Assembly: GCF_005280585.1 (NCBI RefSeq) | Contig: NZ_SZVO01000003.1 | Coordinates: 62,001-126,000 of the forward strand | Reading direction: 5' to 3' | Source of the DNA: Dyadobacter frigoris | Lineage (GTDB): Bacteria; Bacteroidota; Bacteroidia; Cytophagales; Spirosomataceae | Length of the DNA stretch: 64,000 nt | In this document: positions 40,501-47,732 of the stretch, one piece after another | Layout of the letters: each line of letters begins with the position of its first letter | Position numbering within the stretch: position 1 is the first letter of the stretch | The notes under the pieces: model-generated | The model's input: only the letters and a program-made list of their open reading frames with translations | What the model was told of the DNA's origin: nothing | The model's database searches: none | Made by a program: the position numbers and the translations under genes

Positions 40501-40640
40501 GCAGCTTTGGCCTTACGGATAATTTCTTTACTTCTTTCGAGCGTAAAACGGTTGGTTTCTCTTGGCTGGCCTGCAAAACAATCTGTAACCGCCTTTACTG
40601 CCTGAACCTGAAAATCCTGTTCTTTAAATTGTAATTTCAT
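37521..40640 (-). CDS. res: Type III restriction enzyme, Res subunit
   Basis: A 1039-residue SF2 translocase-nuclease. Walker A METGTGKT lies at 111-118, the DEAD-box equivalent LIIDEPQSV near 243, SATH in motif III, and motif VI QEVGRGMRL near 585. The C-terminal nuclease domain has SPDWAIV and VAETKGS (PD...ExK) near residues 975-995. Type III enzymes cut when two head-to-head unmethylated sites are found, and need the Mod subunit for DNA recognition. The gene starts 3 bp after mod ends. Res itself looks intact, but its partner mod is interrupted by an IS element. Confidence 0.93.
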   Translation of the reverse strand: MKLQFKEQDFQVQAVKAVTDCFAGQPRETNRFTLERSKEIIRKAKAASVGQTDLEMDVMETIGYRNRPIQITEDQLLKNIKLVQHENDIPESDKLERPKGLKLGYNLTIEMETGTGKTYTYIRTMYELHQFYGWSKFIIIVPSIAIREGVYKSFEVTQDHFQELYGHRISPFIYNSGRPQDIESFASDSRISVMIINTQAFNAKGKDSRRIYMELDQFASRRPIEVIAQTNPILIIDEPQSVDGDKTLESMQDFRPLFTLRYSATHKNEYNKVYRLDALDAYNKKLVKKIQVKGISLKGSTGTTGYLYLEQIQLSTNKAPVAIIEYEKRSGTAVKRVREKLEKGANLFELSGEMPQYKNWIVQDVDGYFNKVIINGQEIIAGEAIGDLDEKAFRRIQIRETIISHLSKERDLFEKGIKVLSLFFIDSVEKYRVYDQNGEQQLGEYAKIFEEEYNLQRNGHISLFHQDYNQYLYDTDPGQIHKGYIPDGYAQYLQRDDAERVHNGYFSIDKNKKLITPSVKRGKEDSDDISAYDLIMKDKERLLSFEEPTRFLFSHSALKEGWDNPNVFQICTLKHSDANTRRRQEVGRGMRLSVNKHGIRQDYETVGEQVHEINKLTIVASESYEVFAKGLQSEIAETLKDRPQKASVEFLAGRLITDVQGNQLRLTPEEAKKLNKFLYKRDVLDDDDKITTEGRQFIEGNTVPIPDNLEVYRASITSLLRSVYTGEGILPENDRDNIILTINHNFYKKEFQELWSKINLKTIYEVQFDSVKLINDAKIRINANLNIDKRTYEVRSGELKETNKEELNKRGGFKEEQRESKELKSDIYTNTVYDIVGEIVKLTNLTRRTVVEILKAINQEKFFLLRKNPEEFIAKCAKLINEEKASLIINNIVYHKTEERHDAKTVFANDKSTIRQSEFLRKHIYDYLTTDSTTEATFAKALENSKNVYVYAKLPRSFYITTPVANYSPDWAIVFDKESVRHIYFVAETKGSDSDLELRKIEALKIHCAGEHFKTISGQEVQFSKVSSYEKMLEIVQVK

Positions 40641-41278
40641 AGCTTAGATCACACGCATTTCGGTTTCAGAACTCAATTGTTTCAGTAACTGCCTCACATT
40701 TTCTTTGGCAGTATCATTCTTAAATCCTTTATCCCGGAAGACGATACGCATAGGCTTGTAGACAGCAACTTCCTTTGCAAATGCCTCATCGATACTGTTA
40801 TCAAAACAAGCCATAAGCGAATTTTGAGCCACCTGAAAGACCTGTTTTCCTGAAACGGAAAGCTGATCAATTTTGTAAGTAAGTGGCAAGCCCCAATCCA
40901 GCATGACCTGAGTTAATAGGTCATCAGCAGTTCTGTCGGGCTTAATATTATCTGCAAAAATTTCCAGTTGCTCTTGGTTGTAATCCTGGGGGCGATAGTA
41001 AACATCCTGCATATTGCTTTCATCCAGACGATACACTCGGAAACCAGTATCCAACTCATCAGTTAAATTATCTTTGAATTGTAGTCTACCTGAATTAGCT
41101 AATTCTTTTTCAGCCTTAATTTTTGCGCCAGACTTCCGTATTCTAATTTTGGCCAACTCACAAATATTTTCGGGCAATTTCTGAGCTCTTAGATACTCAA
41201 TTGCATTCTTTATGGTGGATACAGCTCCCCCTGATGCAAGTTTTAAAGTCTCATTTAAATCTTCCTGAATTTGAACTA

Positions 41279-42478
41279 GTGTTAAGTTAATTATGATATG
41301 ACGTATAATAACTGTATCTTAGTCAAAAAAATTGCTCATGATACGGTATCATATAAAACTGACGAAGACAGAAGTTGAAGAATTAATGCAGGTTATCAAT
41401 AAAGGCTCTCATAGCACACAGACTTTTAGAGCAGCGTATGTTCTCTTGAATAGCGATGAAGGAGAATATTCTCAAAAAGTAACTAATGAACAAATCAGTA
41501 ATGTGTTGCGTATTGGAATGAGAACAATTGACAGGATAAAAAAAAAGTTTGTAGAGGATGGTTTTGAAGCGACTTTGGAACGTCGGAAGACCACCCGTAT
41601 ATATGAGCCCAAAATAGACGGAGAAATAGAAGCAAAACTGGTGTCACTCTGTTGCAGCAGCCCACCAACAGGCTTTGCTAAATGGTCTTTACGGCTTTTA
41701 GCAGATAAAATGGTAGAATTAAAATATGTTGAAAGTATCTCACATGTGGCAGTGGGAAATGTTCTAAAAAAAATGAACTTAAACCTTGGAAAGTAAAGGG
41801 TTGGGTGATAGCTACTGAGCAAAGTAGCGAATTTGTAGCACACATGGAACGAGTGCTTGATGTATATCAAAGGCCTTATAATGAGCATTTTCCCATAATA
41901 TGCATGGATGAGTCGCCTAAACAACTAATTGAGGACGCCAGAATTTCGGTTCCAATGAAACCGGGTCAAGAGGCGAGAGTTGATTATGAATATATCAGGC
42001 ATGGAGTTGCAAATATTTTTATGGCCAGCGAGCCATTGCGAGGAAGGCGTCTTGTTGAGGTTACAGAATTTAAAACGAAAAAGGAATGGGCCAAATTCAT
42101 CAAACGTATATCAGACGAATTCTGTCCCAATGCTCAAAAAATTACACTGGTCATGGATAATTTTAAGACTCACGACCCATCCGCATTTTATGAGGCTTTC
42201 GAGCCAGAAGAAGCAAAAAGACTTTGGGATAGATTCGAATTTGTTTATACTCCAAAGCACGGCAGTTGGTTAAATATGGCAGAAATAGAACTGCATGTTC
42301 TAACTGGACAATGCTTGAATCGACATATTTCTACCAGAGAAAAAATTGAAACAGAAGTAAACGCCTGGCAAAATCATCGAAACAACAAAGAAGCAACCAT
42401 AAACTGGCAGTTTAAAAAGGAAGATGCCAGAATAAAATTAAAGAGACTCTATCCGTCAATTTAGTGTTAACTTAACAC
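41279..42478 (+). mobile_element. Complete IS630-family insertion sequence inside mod
   Basis: 1200 bp bounded by the inverted repeat GTGTTAAGTTAA (41279-41290, complement at 42467-42478). A TA flanks each side (41277-41278 and 42479-42480), the target duplication of the IS630/Tc1 group. It carries one transposase made through a -1 frameshift and is opposite in orientation to mod. Ends and gene look intact. Confidence 0.93.
41338..42464 (+). CDS. IS630-family transposase (two frames joined by -1 frameshift)
   Basis: The first frame (41338-41796) encodes the HTH region (ISNVLRIGMRTIDRIKKKF). The second (to 42464) carries the DDE catalytic domain: CMDES, VMDNFKTH, and NMAEIE before the C-terminus. 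At 41766-41773 a run of eight A allows -1 slippage, which converts KKMNLNLGK-stop into KKNELKPWKVKGWV, the normal family sequence. Many IS630 elements use such slippage, so the split is probably regulated expression rather than decay. A Tc1-like enzyme cuts and pastes at TA. The full product would be ~375 residues. Confidence 0.88.
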
Positions 42479-43894
42479 TAGTATGAATTTACATTTTGAA
42501 CCACTCGAATAATTTAATCTAAAAATGCACTCGGAGATGGTTCCGGAACCCGAAAAAAAATCTATGATAATATCGTCCTTATCCAATTTCATTGCCTTAA
42601 ACAAATCGGTTAGCAATGTTACATCCTTGGGGTTTGTGAAGACATCACCTGACATGAGCGCGCGTAATTCCTTAGATGCTGCCCTTCCATCCTTAAACTT
42701 GATATTCGGAATGCTCTGAAATTCTGTATTTTTTAAATATGTTTTGTTGTTAGGTACTGTTGTGTGATCCTTTCCAAAATGAACGAGTTTGTCATTTATC
42801 CTTTTCTTCATTGTCTCCTCTGGGTAAACCCACCCTCTAGAAGGTTCTTTACAAACCCCCTTAGTCTCAGGATGAATAATGTCATATCTATACTGACCGA
42901 AATTTGGACCAGATAAATTATCAGGAAAATATACACCCTTCTCATCCATCCAACTATAGTGTTTCGACCCATATATAGGATTGGAGGGAGGAAACTGCTT
43001 GTACCATTCTAATGCGTCTTTATGAATCGCCTCCCAATCATCACCGCGCTCTCTCCTAAATGTGTCGAATGCCTTATATATTAACTCAAGGCCCTCTTTC
43101 TTTTCTTCCCAATTACCTTTGTTAGCTTCCTTCGAATTTACGTAAACAAGAATATATTCATTTTGTATAGCTATGTAGGCTTGATCATTCCTGCTACTAT
43201 TTTTCCAAATGATTTCCCCGACAAAGTTTTTCTCACCAAAAATTTCGTCGCATAATTTTTTGAGGTTGTGAACTTCCTTTTCGTCAATGGATATCAAAAC
43301 CACTCCATCAGATGTAAGAAGATTTCTGGCTAACTTAATCCTTGGGTACATCATGCTCAACCAATCTGAATGGTATCTTCCAGAAGTATCCGAATTCACA
43401 ACAAGGCGACGATTATACTCATCCTTTTGCCCACTTTCTTCTTTAAATTCTTCGCTGTCCTGAGTAAAGTTATCTCGATAGACAAAGTCTTTCCCCGTAT
43501 TATACGGTGGATCAATATAAATCATCTTAACCTTGCCAAAATAACTTTCTTGCAAAATCTTCAACACTTCAAGGTTGTCCCCTTCAATATAAAGATTCTC
43601 AGTATTGTCAAAATCAACCGAGTCTTCACGTACCGGGCGCAACGTTTTTGTAGTAGGAAGATTTGCCGTTACAATGGCCTCACGTTTGCCTGGCCATTCC
43701 AGGCGATAGCGCTCCTTGTTACCTTCAATAACCTGATGGTTTAACTCCTGTTTGAGTAGATCAAAATCAACTGCCTTGCCATCAGCTGTTTCGGTAACAC
43801 AATTAGGAAACAAGGCTGCAAGAGCTTCTATATTATGTTTCACCAAATCGGTGCTTGCCATATCAAGGCGGTCAGGATGGGTATTTTCAGACAT

Positions 43895-44171
43895 AAAGGG
43901 CAATTCCAGTAATTAATATAATGTTCTTTTATTTTAACCTATGAGAACAGGATTGCAAAGCCTGGATCTACATCGAGTTACTTACGGTTTATTCCAAAGT
44001 AAGCAATTTTAACTCAGTTTAATTTCAAAATTTCTATATGATTGACTATTAATTGAAGCAGCTAAGTATTGGTACACTTATAATAATTCGCTCAATCTCA
44101 CAACGATCCTTTAAAAAATTTGAGATAAACCTGAGAGAAGATATGTATGATGACAAATTAAAAAATGTCAA
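43895..44171. other. Upstream region of mod
   Basis: About 280 bp, AT-rich, between mod and the PIN remnant. It presumably holds the promoter of the long minus-strand island. A short plus-strand frame at 44053 is not convincing. Confidence 0.3.
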
Positions 44172-44931
44172 TTATTTATCAGAGGAGAAAAGATACCTTT
44201 CAAATCCTGCCTCTCTAATCAATGGAAGTGTCTTTTTTTTATCGAGTGACCAATATAGCGCACCGGGAGGGACGTAAACTAAATTCATTAAATCGTTAAA
44301 GTCATTATTAGTAAAGCCAGTGTTTTTATCTCTAGTGATCTTTATTAGCCATTCATTATATGTATGTAACCATAAATCTAACATCGTCCAATCCATATAC
44401 TCTTCTCCAGAAATACTCAGAAGGTGGGTTTTGACAATTTCAACATGTGCCAGTTTGTACTTTGGATATTTTAAAAGTTCCTTTAATTTCTTAAAATCGT
44501 TAAATACCGTTTGAGCTTCCCTAATCTGCTCTAACCCGTTAGAAGCATTTTCACTAAGCGTAGATTTTATTGTTTGAATTCGCTCCAAGAAATCATTAGG
44601 GTTAACGTTGTCAATACTGTTACGCAAAATTTGAAGATCCCTGAAAAGTCTTAGTTCATCCGCATTAGGAAGTTGCCTGCCAGCAAGAAAATGAAGATAT
44701 GAAGGCGGAGAATAATATCTGTGCCTAATTGGCAATTGGAAAAAAAGCATCAACACTTCTCTTCCAAATTTCAGTTTTCTTGTATATCGCTGGACTATGG
44801 CTTAATTCATAAGCCGAGACAAATGTTCCCACCAGATGAACGTCATTAAAAACATTTTCCTCTATCGTACCTTCGCCAATCCCATACCAAATATTAGTAT
44901 CGCAAATAACTATTGACTTCTTTCCATTCAT
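44172..44931 (-). pseudogene. PIN-like nuclease, frameshifted at a T7 tract
   Basis: From ATG 44931 the sequence reads KKSIVICDTNIWYGIGEG, a PIN-like N-terminus with the acidic DTN, and stops early at 44725. The second frame continues to 44172 with HRYYSPPSYLHFLAGRQLP and ends LVYVPPGALYWSLDKKKTLP, where a PIN C-terminal strand is expected. Removing one base of the seven-A/T run at 44740-44746 joins them into a protein of about 252 residues. Such proteins are often toxin-like RNases. It may be a true pseudogene, a phase-variable gene or a homopolymer sequencing error. Confidence 0.65.
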
Positions 44932-45167
44932 GGTTATACTTAAAATTCCTGCAAATTATTTGATTATCTAATAACAGCAAATAAATAGAGACAGCGGGGA
45001 GGATTTGAGCATTCATATTCCGTTCAGATATGACTTTAACATGTTGAAATTAAGATCTAAGGTTCACTGCTGTTGGCAAGTTATAAGATTATAGATTTCA
45101 ATGTTTCAAGATGTAAGCTAAATTACTATTGTTCAACTACCTATAAGTCCACCTCTTTGTTATCAGT

Positions 45168-45404
45168 TTAATTTCTTTCAAAAGTCGGACTAAAAAAATC
45201 GTAAAGGTTTACATTTAAAGCCTCAGAAAGTCTAACCAAAGTATTAAACTCTACGTTTTTTTTCCCATGTTCCATTTTACTAATTTCACTACGCTCCATA
45301 CCAATAGCCTCTCCCAAATCAAGCTGAATCATTTCGCGATACAGCCGAATTTCCTTTAACCTTTCTCCAAACAGCTTAATTTCTTTATTATACCTGTCTT
45401 TCAC
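45168..45404 (-). CDS. XRE-family HTH regulator
   Basis: A 78-residue Cro/C1-type DNA-binding protein with FGERLKEIRLYREMIQLDLGE, IGMERSEISKMEHGKK and LVRLSEALNVNLYDFF, the complete five-helix HTH. The start is GTG 45404, since an in-frame ATG nine bases upstream is followed at once by a stop. It is divergent from the sigma factor gene with 114 bp between the two starts, so it is the best candidate for controlling the sigma-Cas12f unit. An autoregulatory role is typical of this family. Confidence 0.88.
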   Translation of the reverse strand: MKDRYNKEIKLFGERLKEIRLYREMIQLDLGEAIGMERSEISKMEHGKKNVEFNTLVRLSEALNVNLYDFFSPTFERN

Positions 45405-45518
45405 TTTCTACATTGTTTTTCGAAAGTTGGATGGAAATGCCAAAAAATAAAGTGGGTTATAACTCACAATTGTTAGAAATTGACTATATTTGTAACTGTA
45501 AGTCATAAAGCATGCACC
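45405..45518. promoter_or_regulatory. Divergent promoter region between XRE regulator and sigma factor
   Basis: A TATATTTG word (45485-45492) matches the Bacteroidota -7 box TANNTTTG, 26 bp before the sigma ATG. A matching -33 TTG at the usual distance is not convincing. The short shared region suggests joint control by the XRE protein. Confidence 0.4.
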
Positions 45519-46328
45519 ATGGGACTACATGATCTATCAATAGACAGTGAAAAAAATGACGGATATCTCGCTCTGTTTCATCGAGGCGATCAGCGTGCAA
45601 TGGATTTTATCTACCGTAAATCCTTCCATAACCTTCTGTATTTTGGTAAAACCCTAATCAAAGACGAATTCCTAATTACTTGTATCCTTCACGAATGTTA
45701 CCTGAAAGCATGGCAGCATCGTGAAAGAATGGAAAGCCTGCCCCATATATATAGATTCATCCGGATGAACCTGCGCTGGCAGATTCTCCGACACATTGAA
45801 AAGTCGCGTCATAGCATATACGGAAAAACCGTGTTAATAGACCATTTTGAATCGACAATTGGAGACTTTGAAGATGTGTTGACAGATAAAGAATCTTATG
45901 AGAATGATATCCAAAATCTCGAAAGAATAACCCAGGCACTGAAATATCTGTCCACCGACGCACAGCAAATAGCTTCCCTTCACTTTAAGCAAGGGTTAAA
46001 CCATAAACAAATCGCCGATCGATTAGGGACCAGCACCATCCAGGTGTCCAATCAGATCAAAAAAAGTGTGGAGCAAATTAAAAATATGGTGCATGCGCAA
46101 GGTAAAAGGAAACCAAAGGATCTTTCTGTCAAAAAATTAAATCCGGACACCGAATCACTAAATACTCAGCAGACCTCCATTTATCAACTTCGCAAAATCC
46201 GGAAGATGTCCTTTGGTGACATCGCCTTGAAATTGGGAATGAACCAGGTCCAGGTTCAGCAGCAATATATTCATGCGCATCAGCTTTTGAAAAATCAGAA
46301 TAGCCAGCAGAAAGTCAATCGATTTTAA
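45519..46328 (+). CDS. ECF-like sigma factor with an additional C-terminal HTH
   Basis: A 269-residue protein from ATG 45519; a longer TTG start at 45480 is unlikely. Residues ~20-100 match sigma region 2 (GDQRAMDFIYRKSFHNLLYF, then FIRMNLRWQILRHIEKSR). Residues ~135-190 match region 4 (ALKYLSTDAQQIASLHFKQG, then HKQIADRLGTSTIQVSNQI). Unlike a normal ECF sigma (~170-200 residues), a linker and a second region-4-like HTH follow (RKMSFGDIALKLGMNQVQV, ~222-242). No anti-sigma gene is adjacent. The Cas12f-like gene starts 17 bp after the stop, so they form one operon. The likely role is to recruit RNA polymerase to DNA chosen by the Cas12f-guide complex. The extra HTH may be the docking or DNA-contact module, which is inference. 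Confidence 0.85.
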   Translation: MGLHDLSIDSEKNDGYLALFHRGDQRAMDFIYRKSFHNLLYFGKTLIKDEFLITCILHECYLKAWQHRERMESLPHIYRFIRMNLRWQILRHIEKSRHSIYGKTVLIDHFESTIGDFEDVLTDKESYENDIQNLERITQALKYLSTDAQQIASLHFKQGLNHKQIADRLGTSTIQVSNQIKKSVEQIKNMVHAQGKRKPKDLSVKKLNPDTESLNTQQTSIYQLRKIRKMSFGDIALKLGMNQVQVQQQYIHAHQLLKNQNSQQKVNRF

Positions 46329-46345
46329 TCAAACCGGTCAGAAAA

Positions 46346-47437
46346 ATGGAAAAGATATTCTTCACCCGTAAAATCCAGCTGAAAGTGGACAGCGAAGACC
46401 CGGATTATAAAGTTCAGGTCTATAAAATGCTTTACGACTGGCGCTACATTTGCTACAAAGCGTCCAATCTGATTTTTACACACCACTATGTGCAGCAGCA
46501 GATCAAAGAGATCATTTACCTTACCGATGAAGTCAAAGTCAAACTTGCCAATGTAAAAGTAGATGAAGGCGGCATTCTGACTACTTCCCGCATGAACACC
46601 AGCTACCAGATCCTGGCCAGAAACTTCAAGGGCAGTATCCCGATGCATATTATGAGCTCGCTGAATGCTTCACTGGTGAGCACCTTTAACACAAACATGA
46701 TGTCCTATATCACCGGCGAAAGAACGCTTCCCAATTTCAAAAAGGAGATTCCGATTCCATTTAAGGGTACCGACCTTAAATCGCTCACCGTGAACGAGCA
46801 AGGGTATGTCTTTCATTTCAAGCTCTTTGACATCCCTTTTAAAACCTATCTTGGCAGTGATTTCTCAGATAAAAGGGGGCTGCTGCAAAGACTTCTCAAC
46901 AAAGAAATCAAACTCTGCACCAGTTCGCTGGTACTCGAGAAAGGAAAGATCTTTATGTCCGCTGTTTTTCAGGCGGAAAACAGCGTGCAACCCCTTGACG
47001 AAAATATTATCGCGGAAGCCTCGCTTTCACTGGACTATCCGATCATGCTGACTATTGGCAAGAGCCGTTACACCATCGGAAACAAGGATGAATTCCTTTA
47101 CAAAAGGCTTGCGATCCAGGCCGCCATCCGAAGAAAACAAAATGCCATGTCCTTTATGAACAGCCAAGCCAGAAAGAAGATTAAGGAAAACACGATCGAA
47201 AATTTACGTAACGCAGAAAAACGCTACGTAAACCAAAAACAGCACGTATACAGCAGAAGGTTGATTGACCTTTGCGTCCGAAACCAGGCCGCTACACTGC
47301 TGCTTGTCGACCAGCAGGAAAAAGAAGAAGAGGCCGCTGAAAATCCTTTTATTCTTCGCAACTGGGGATATGGCGGATTAAAACAAAAGATCGAGCGGAA
47401 AGCTGCCGGTGCCGGCATCACCGTGCTGGTGGAATAA
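46346..47437 (+). CDS. Nuclease-dead Cas12f/TnpB-like RNA-guided protein (candidate dCas12f)
   Basis: A 363-residue protein. The N-terminal ~225 residues fit the WED/REC part of Cas12f/TnpB (YICYKASNLIF, then IMSSLNASLVSTFNTNM). The RuvC part follows: strand I SLSLDYPIML with D230; a bridge-helix-like region RLAIQAAIRRKQNAMSF; a basic helix KRYVNQKQHVYSRRLIDLC; strand II TLLLVDQQEKEEE, where the catalytic Glu is replaced by Val; then NWGYGGLKQKIERKAAGAGI, the diagnostic TnpB/Cas12f helix. The protein then stops. The zinc ribbon (CxxC...CxxC) and RuvC-III aspartate are absent. It should bind guide RNA and DNA without cutting. Guide-like RNAs start 7 bp after the stop codon, and a sigma factor gene lies upstream. 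No IS200/IS605 transposase or element ends are visible, so it seems domesticated. Confidence 0.82.
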   Translation: MEKIFFTRKIQLKVDSEDPDYKVQVYKMLYDWRYICYKASNLIFTHHYVQQQIKEIIYLTDEVKVKLANVKVDEGGILTTSRMNTSYQILARNFKGSIPMHIMSSLNASLVSTFNTNMMSYITGERTLPNFKKEIPIPFKGTDLKSLTVNEQGYVFHFKLFDIPFKTYLGSDFSDKRGLLQRLLNKEIKLCTSSLVLEKGKIFMSAVFQAENSVQPLDENIIAEASLSLDYPIMLTIGKSRYTIGNKDEFLYKRLAIQAAIRRKQNAMSFMNSQARKKIKENTIENLRNAEKRYVNQKQHVYSRRLIDLCVRNQAATLLLVDQQEKEEEAAENPFILRNWGYGGLKQKIERKAAGAGITVLVE

Positions 47438-47444
47438 AAAAATG

Positions 47445-47549
47445 ACGAGGCTGCTTGTAAAGCCGCAGGATGAAACTTGGAAAGTTTCGTTAAATGTCCA
47501 TTGGGGCATATACAACTGGGTTTAGCTTATTTTTAAGTAAAAAGAAATT
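47445..47549 (+). ncRNA. Guide-RNA-like transcript, copy 1 (scaffold plus tail)
   Basis: The scaffold runs 47445-47518. Hairpin A: GGCTGCTTGTAAAGCC. Hairpin B: GAAACTT/AAGTTTC around GGA. Hairpin C: ATGTCC/GGGCAT. The conserved end is GGCATATACAACTG. The 31-nt tail starts GGTTTAGCTTATTTTTAAGT and is the candidate guide. Copy 2 follows immediately with the same order of parts. Position directly downstream of the Cas12f-like gene and on its strand matches omega/guide RNA placement in TnpB and Cas12f relatives, where the guide is at the 3' end. Confidence 0.75.
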
Positions 47550-47658
47550 ACGAGGCTGCTTGTACAGCCGCAGGATTAAAGCCGCGCACGCTTTAATGAA
47601 ATGCCGGGCTATGGCATATACAACTGAGATCGGCTTTATTACTTTTACTTAGACGGTA
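47550..47658 (+). ncRNA. Guide-RNA-like transcript, copy 2 (scaffold plus tail)
   Basis: The scaffold runs 47550-47626. Hairpin A: GGCTG/CAGCC around CTTGTA. Hairpin B: TTAAAGC/GCTTTAA around CGCGCAC. Hairpin C: ATGCC/GGCAT. The same end GGCATATACAACTG follows. The 32-nt tail starts AGATCGGCTTTATTACTTTT and differs from that of copy 1. Hairpin B has completely different arm sequence from copy 1 but keeps a 7-bp stem, strong evidence for selection on RNA structure. A terminator follows directly. Confidence 0.75.
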
Positions 47659-47704
47659 TTTTTTCCACTGTCTTACCCATTCCCCGGTAAGGCAGTGGAA
47701 AAAT
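47659..47704. terminator. Bidirectional terminator closing the sigma-Cas12f-guide unit
   Basis: CCACTG, a T-G pair and CTTACC pair with GGTAAG and CAGTGG around loop CATTCCCC. A T6 run lies on the left and an A-run on the right, so the hairpin can terminate transcripts from both sides. It separates the guide RNAs from the convergent relaxase gene. Confidence 0.9.
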
Positions 47705-47732
47705 ATTGGTGAGTAAAATAGGAATGACGGTT

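Larger units (their letters stand above)
40644..43894 (-). pseudogene. mod: Type III DNA methyltransferase, Mod subunit, interrupted by IS630
   Basis: The N-terminal part (from ATG 43894) holds the beta-class N6-adenine methylase motifs DPPYNTG (~128) and, near ~445, DFFSGSGT. The frame ends in the IS. The C-terminal part (40644-41276) resumes with LPENICELAKIRIRKSG and ends RQLLKQLSSETEMRVI. Removing the 1200-bp element and one TA copy joins KCKFILV to QIQEDLNETLKLASGG perfectly in frame, giving an uninterrupted protein of about 682 residues. The insertion is recent, because no other damage is visible. Without Mod the Res protein should be unable to recognise DNA, so this type III system is presumably silent unless the IS excises precisely. 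Confidence 0.92.

Noticed and set aside
44053..44277. 74-codon plus-strand frame upstream of mod
   Set aside because: Overlaps the antisense PIN-like remnant; no motif.
46346..47437. Reading the Cas12f-like gene as part of an active IS200/IS605 or IS607 element
   Set aside because: No TnpA or serine recombinase gene, no element ends, catalytic residues lost and a sigma gene in the same operon.
47445..47658. Reading the two repeats as a CRISPR array
   Set aside because: Repeat units are ~75 nt, internally structured and only two; no cas adaptation genes. Guide/omega-RNA-like units fit better.
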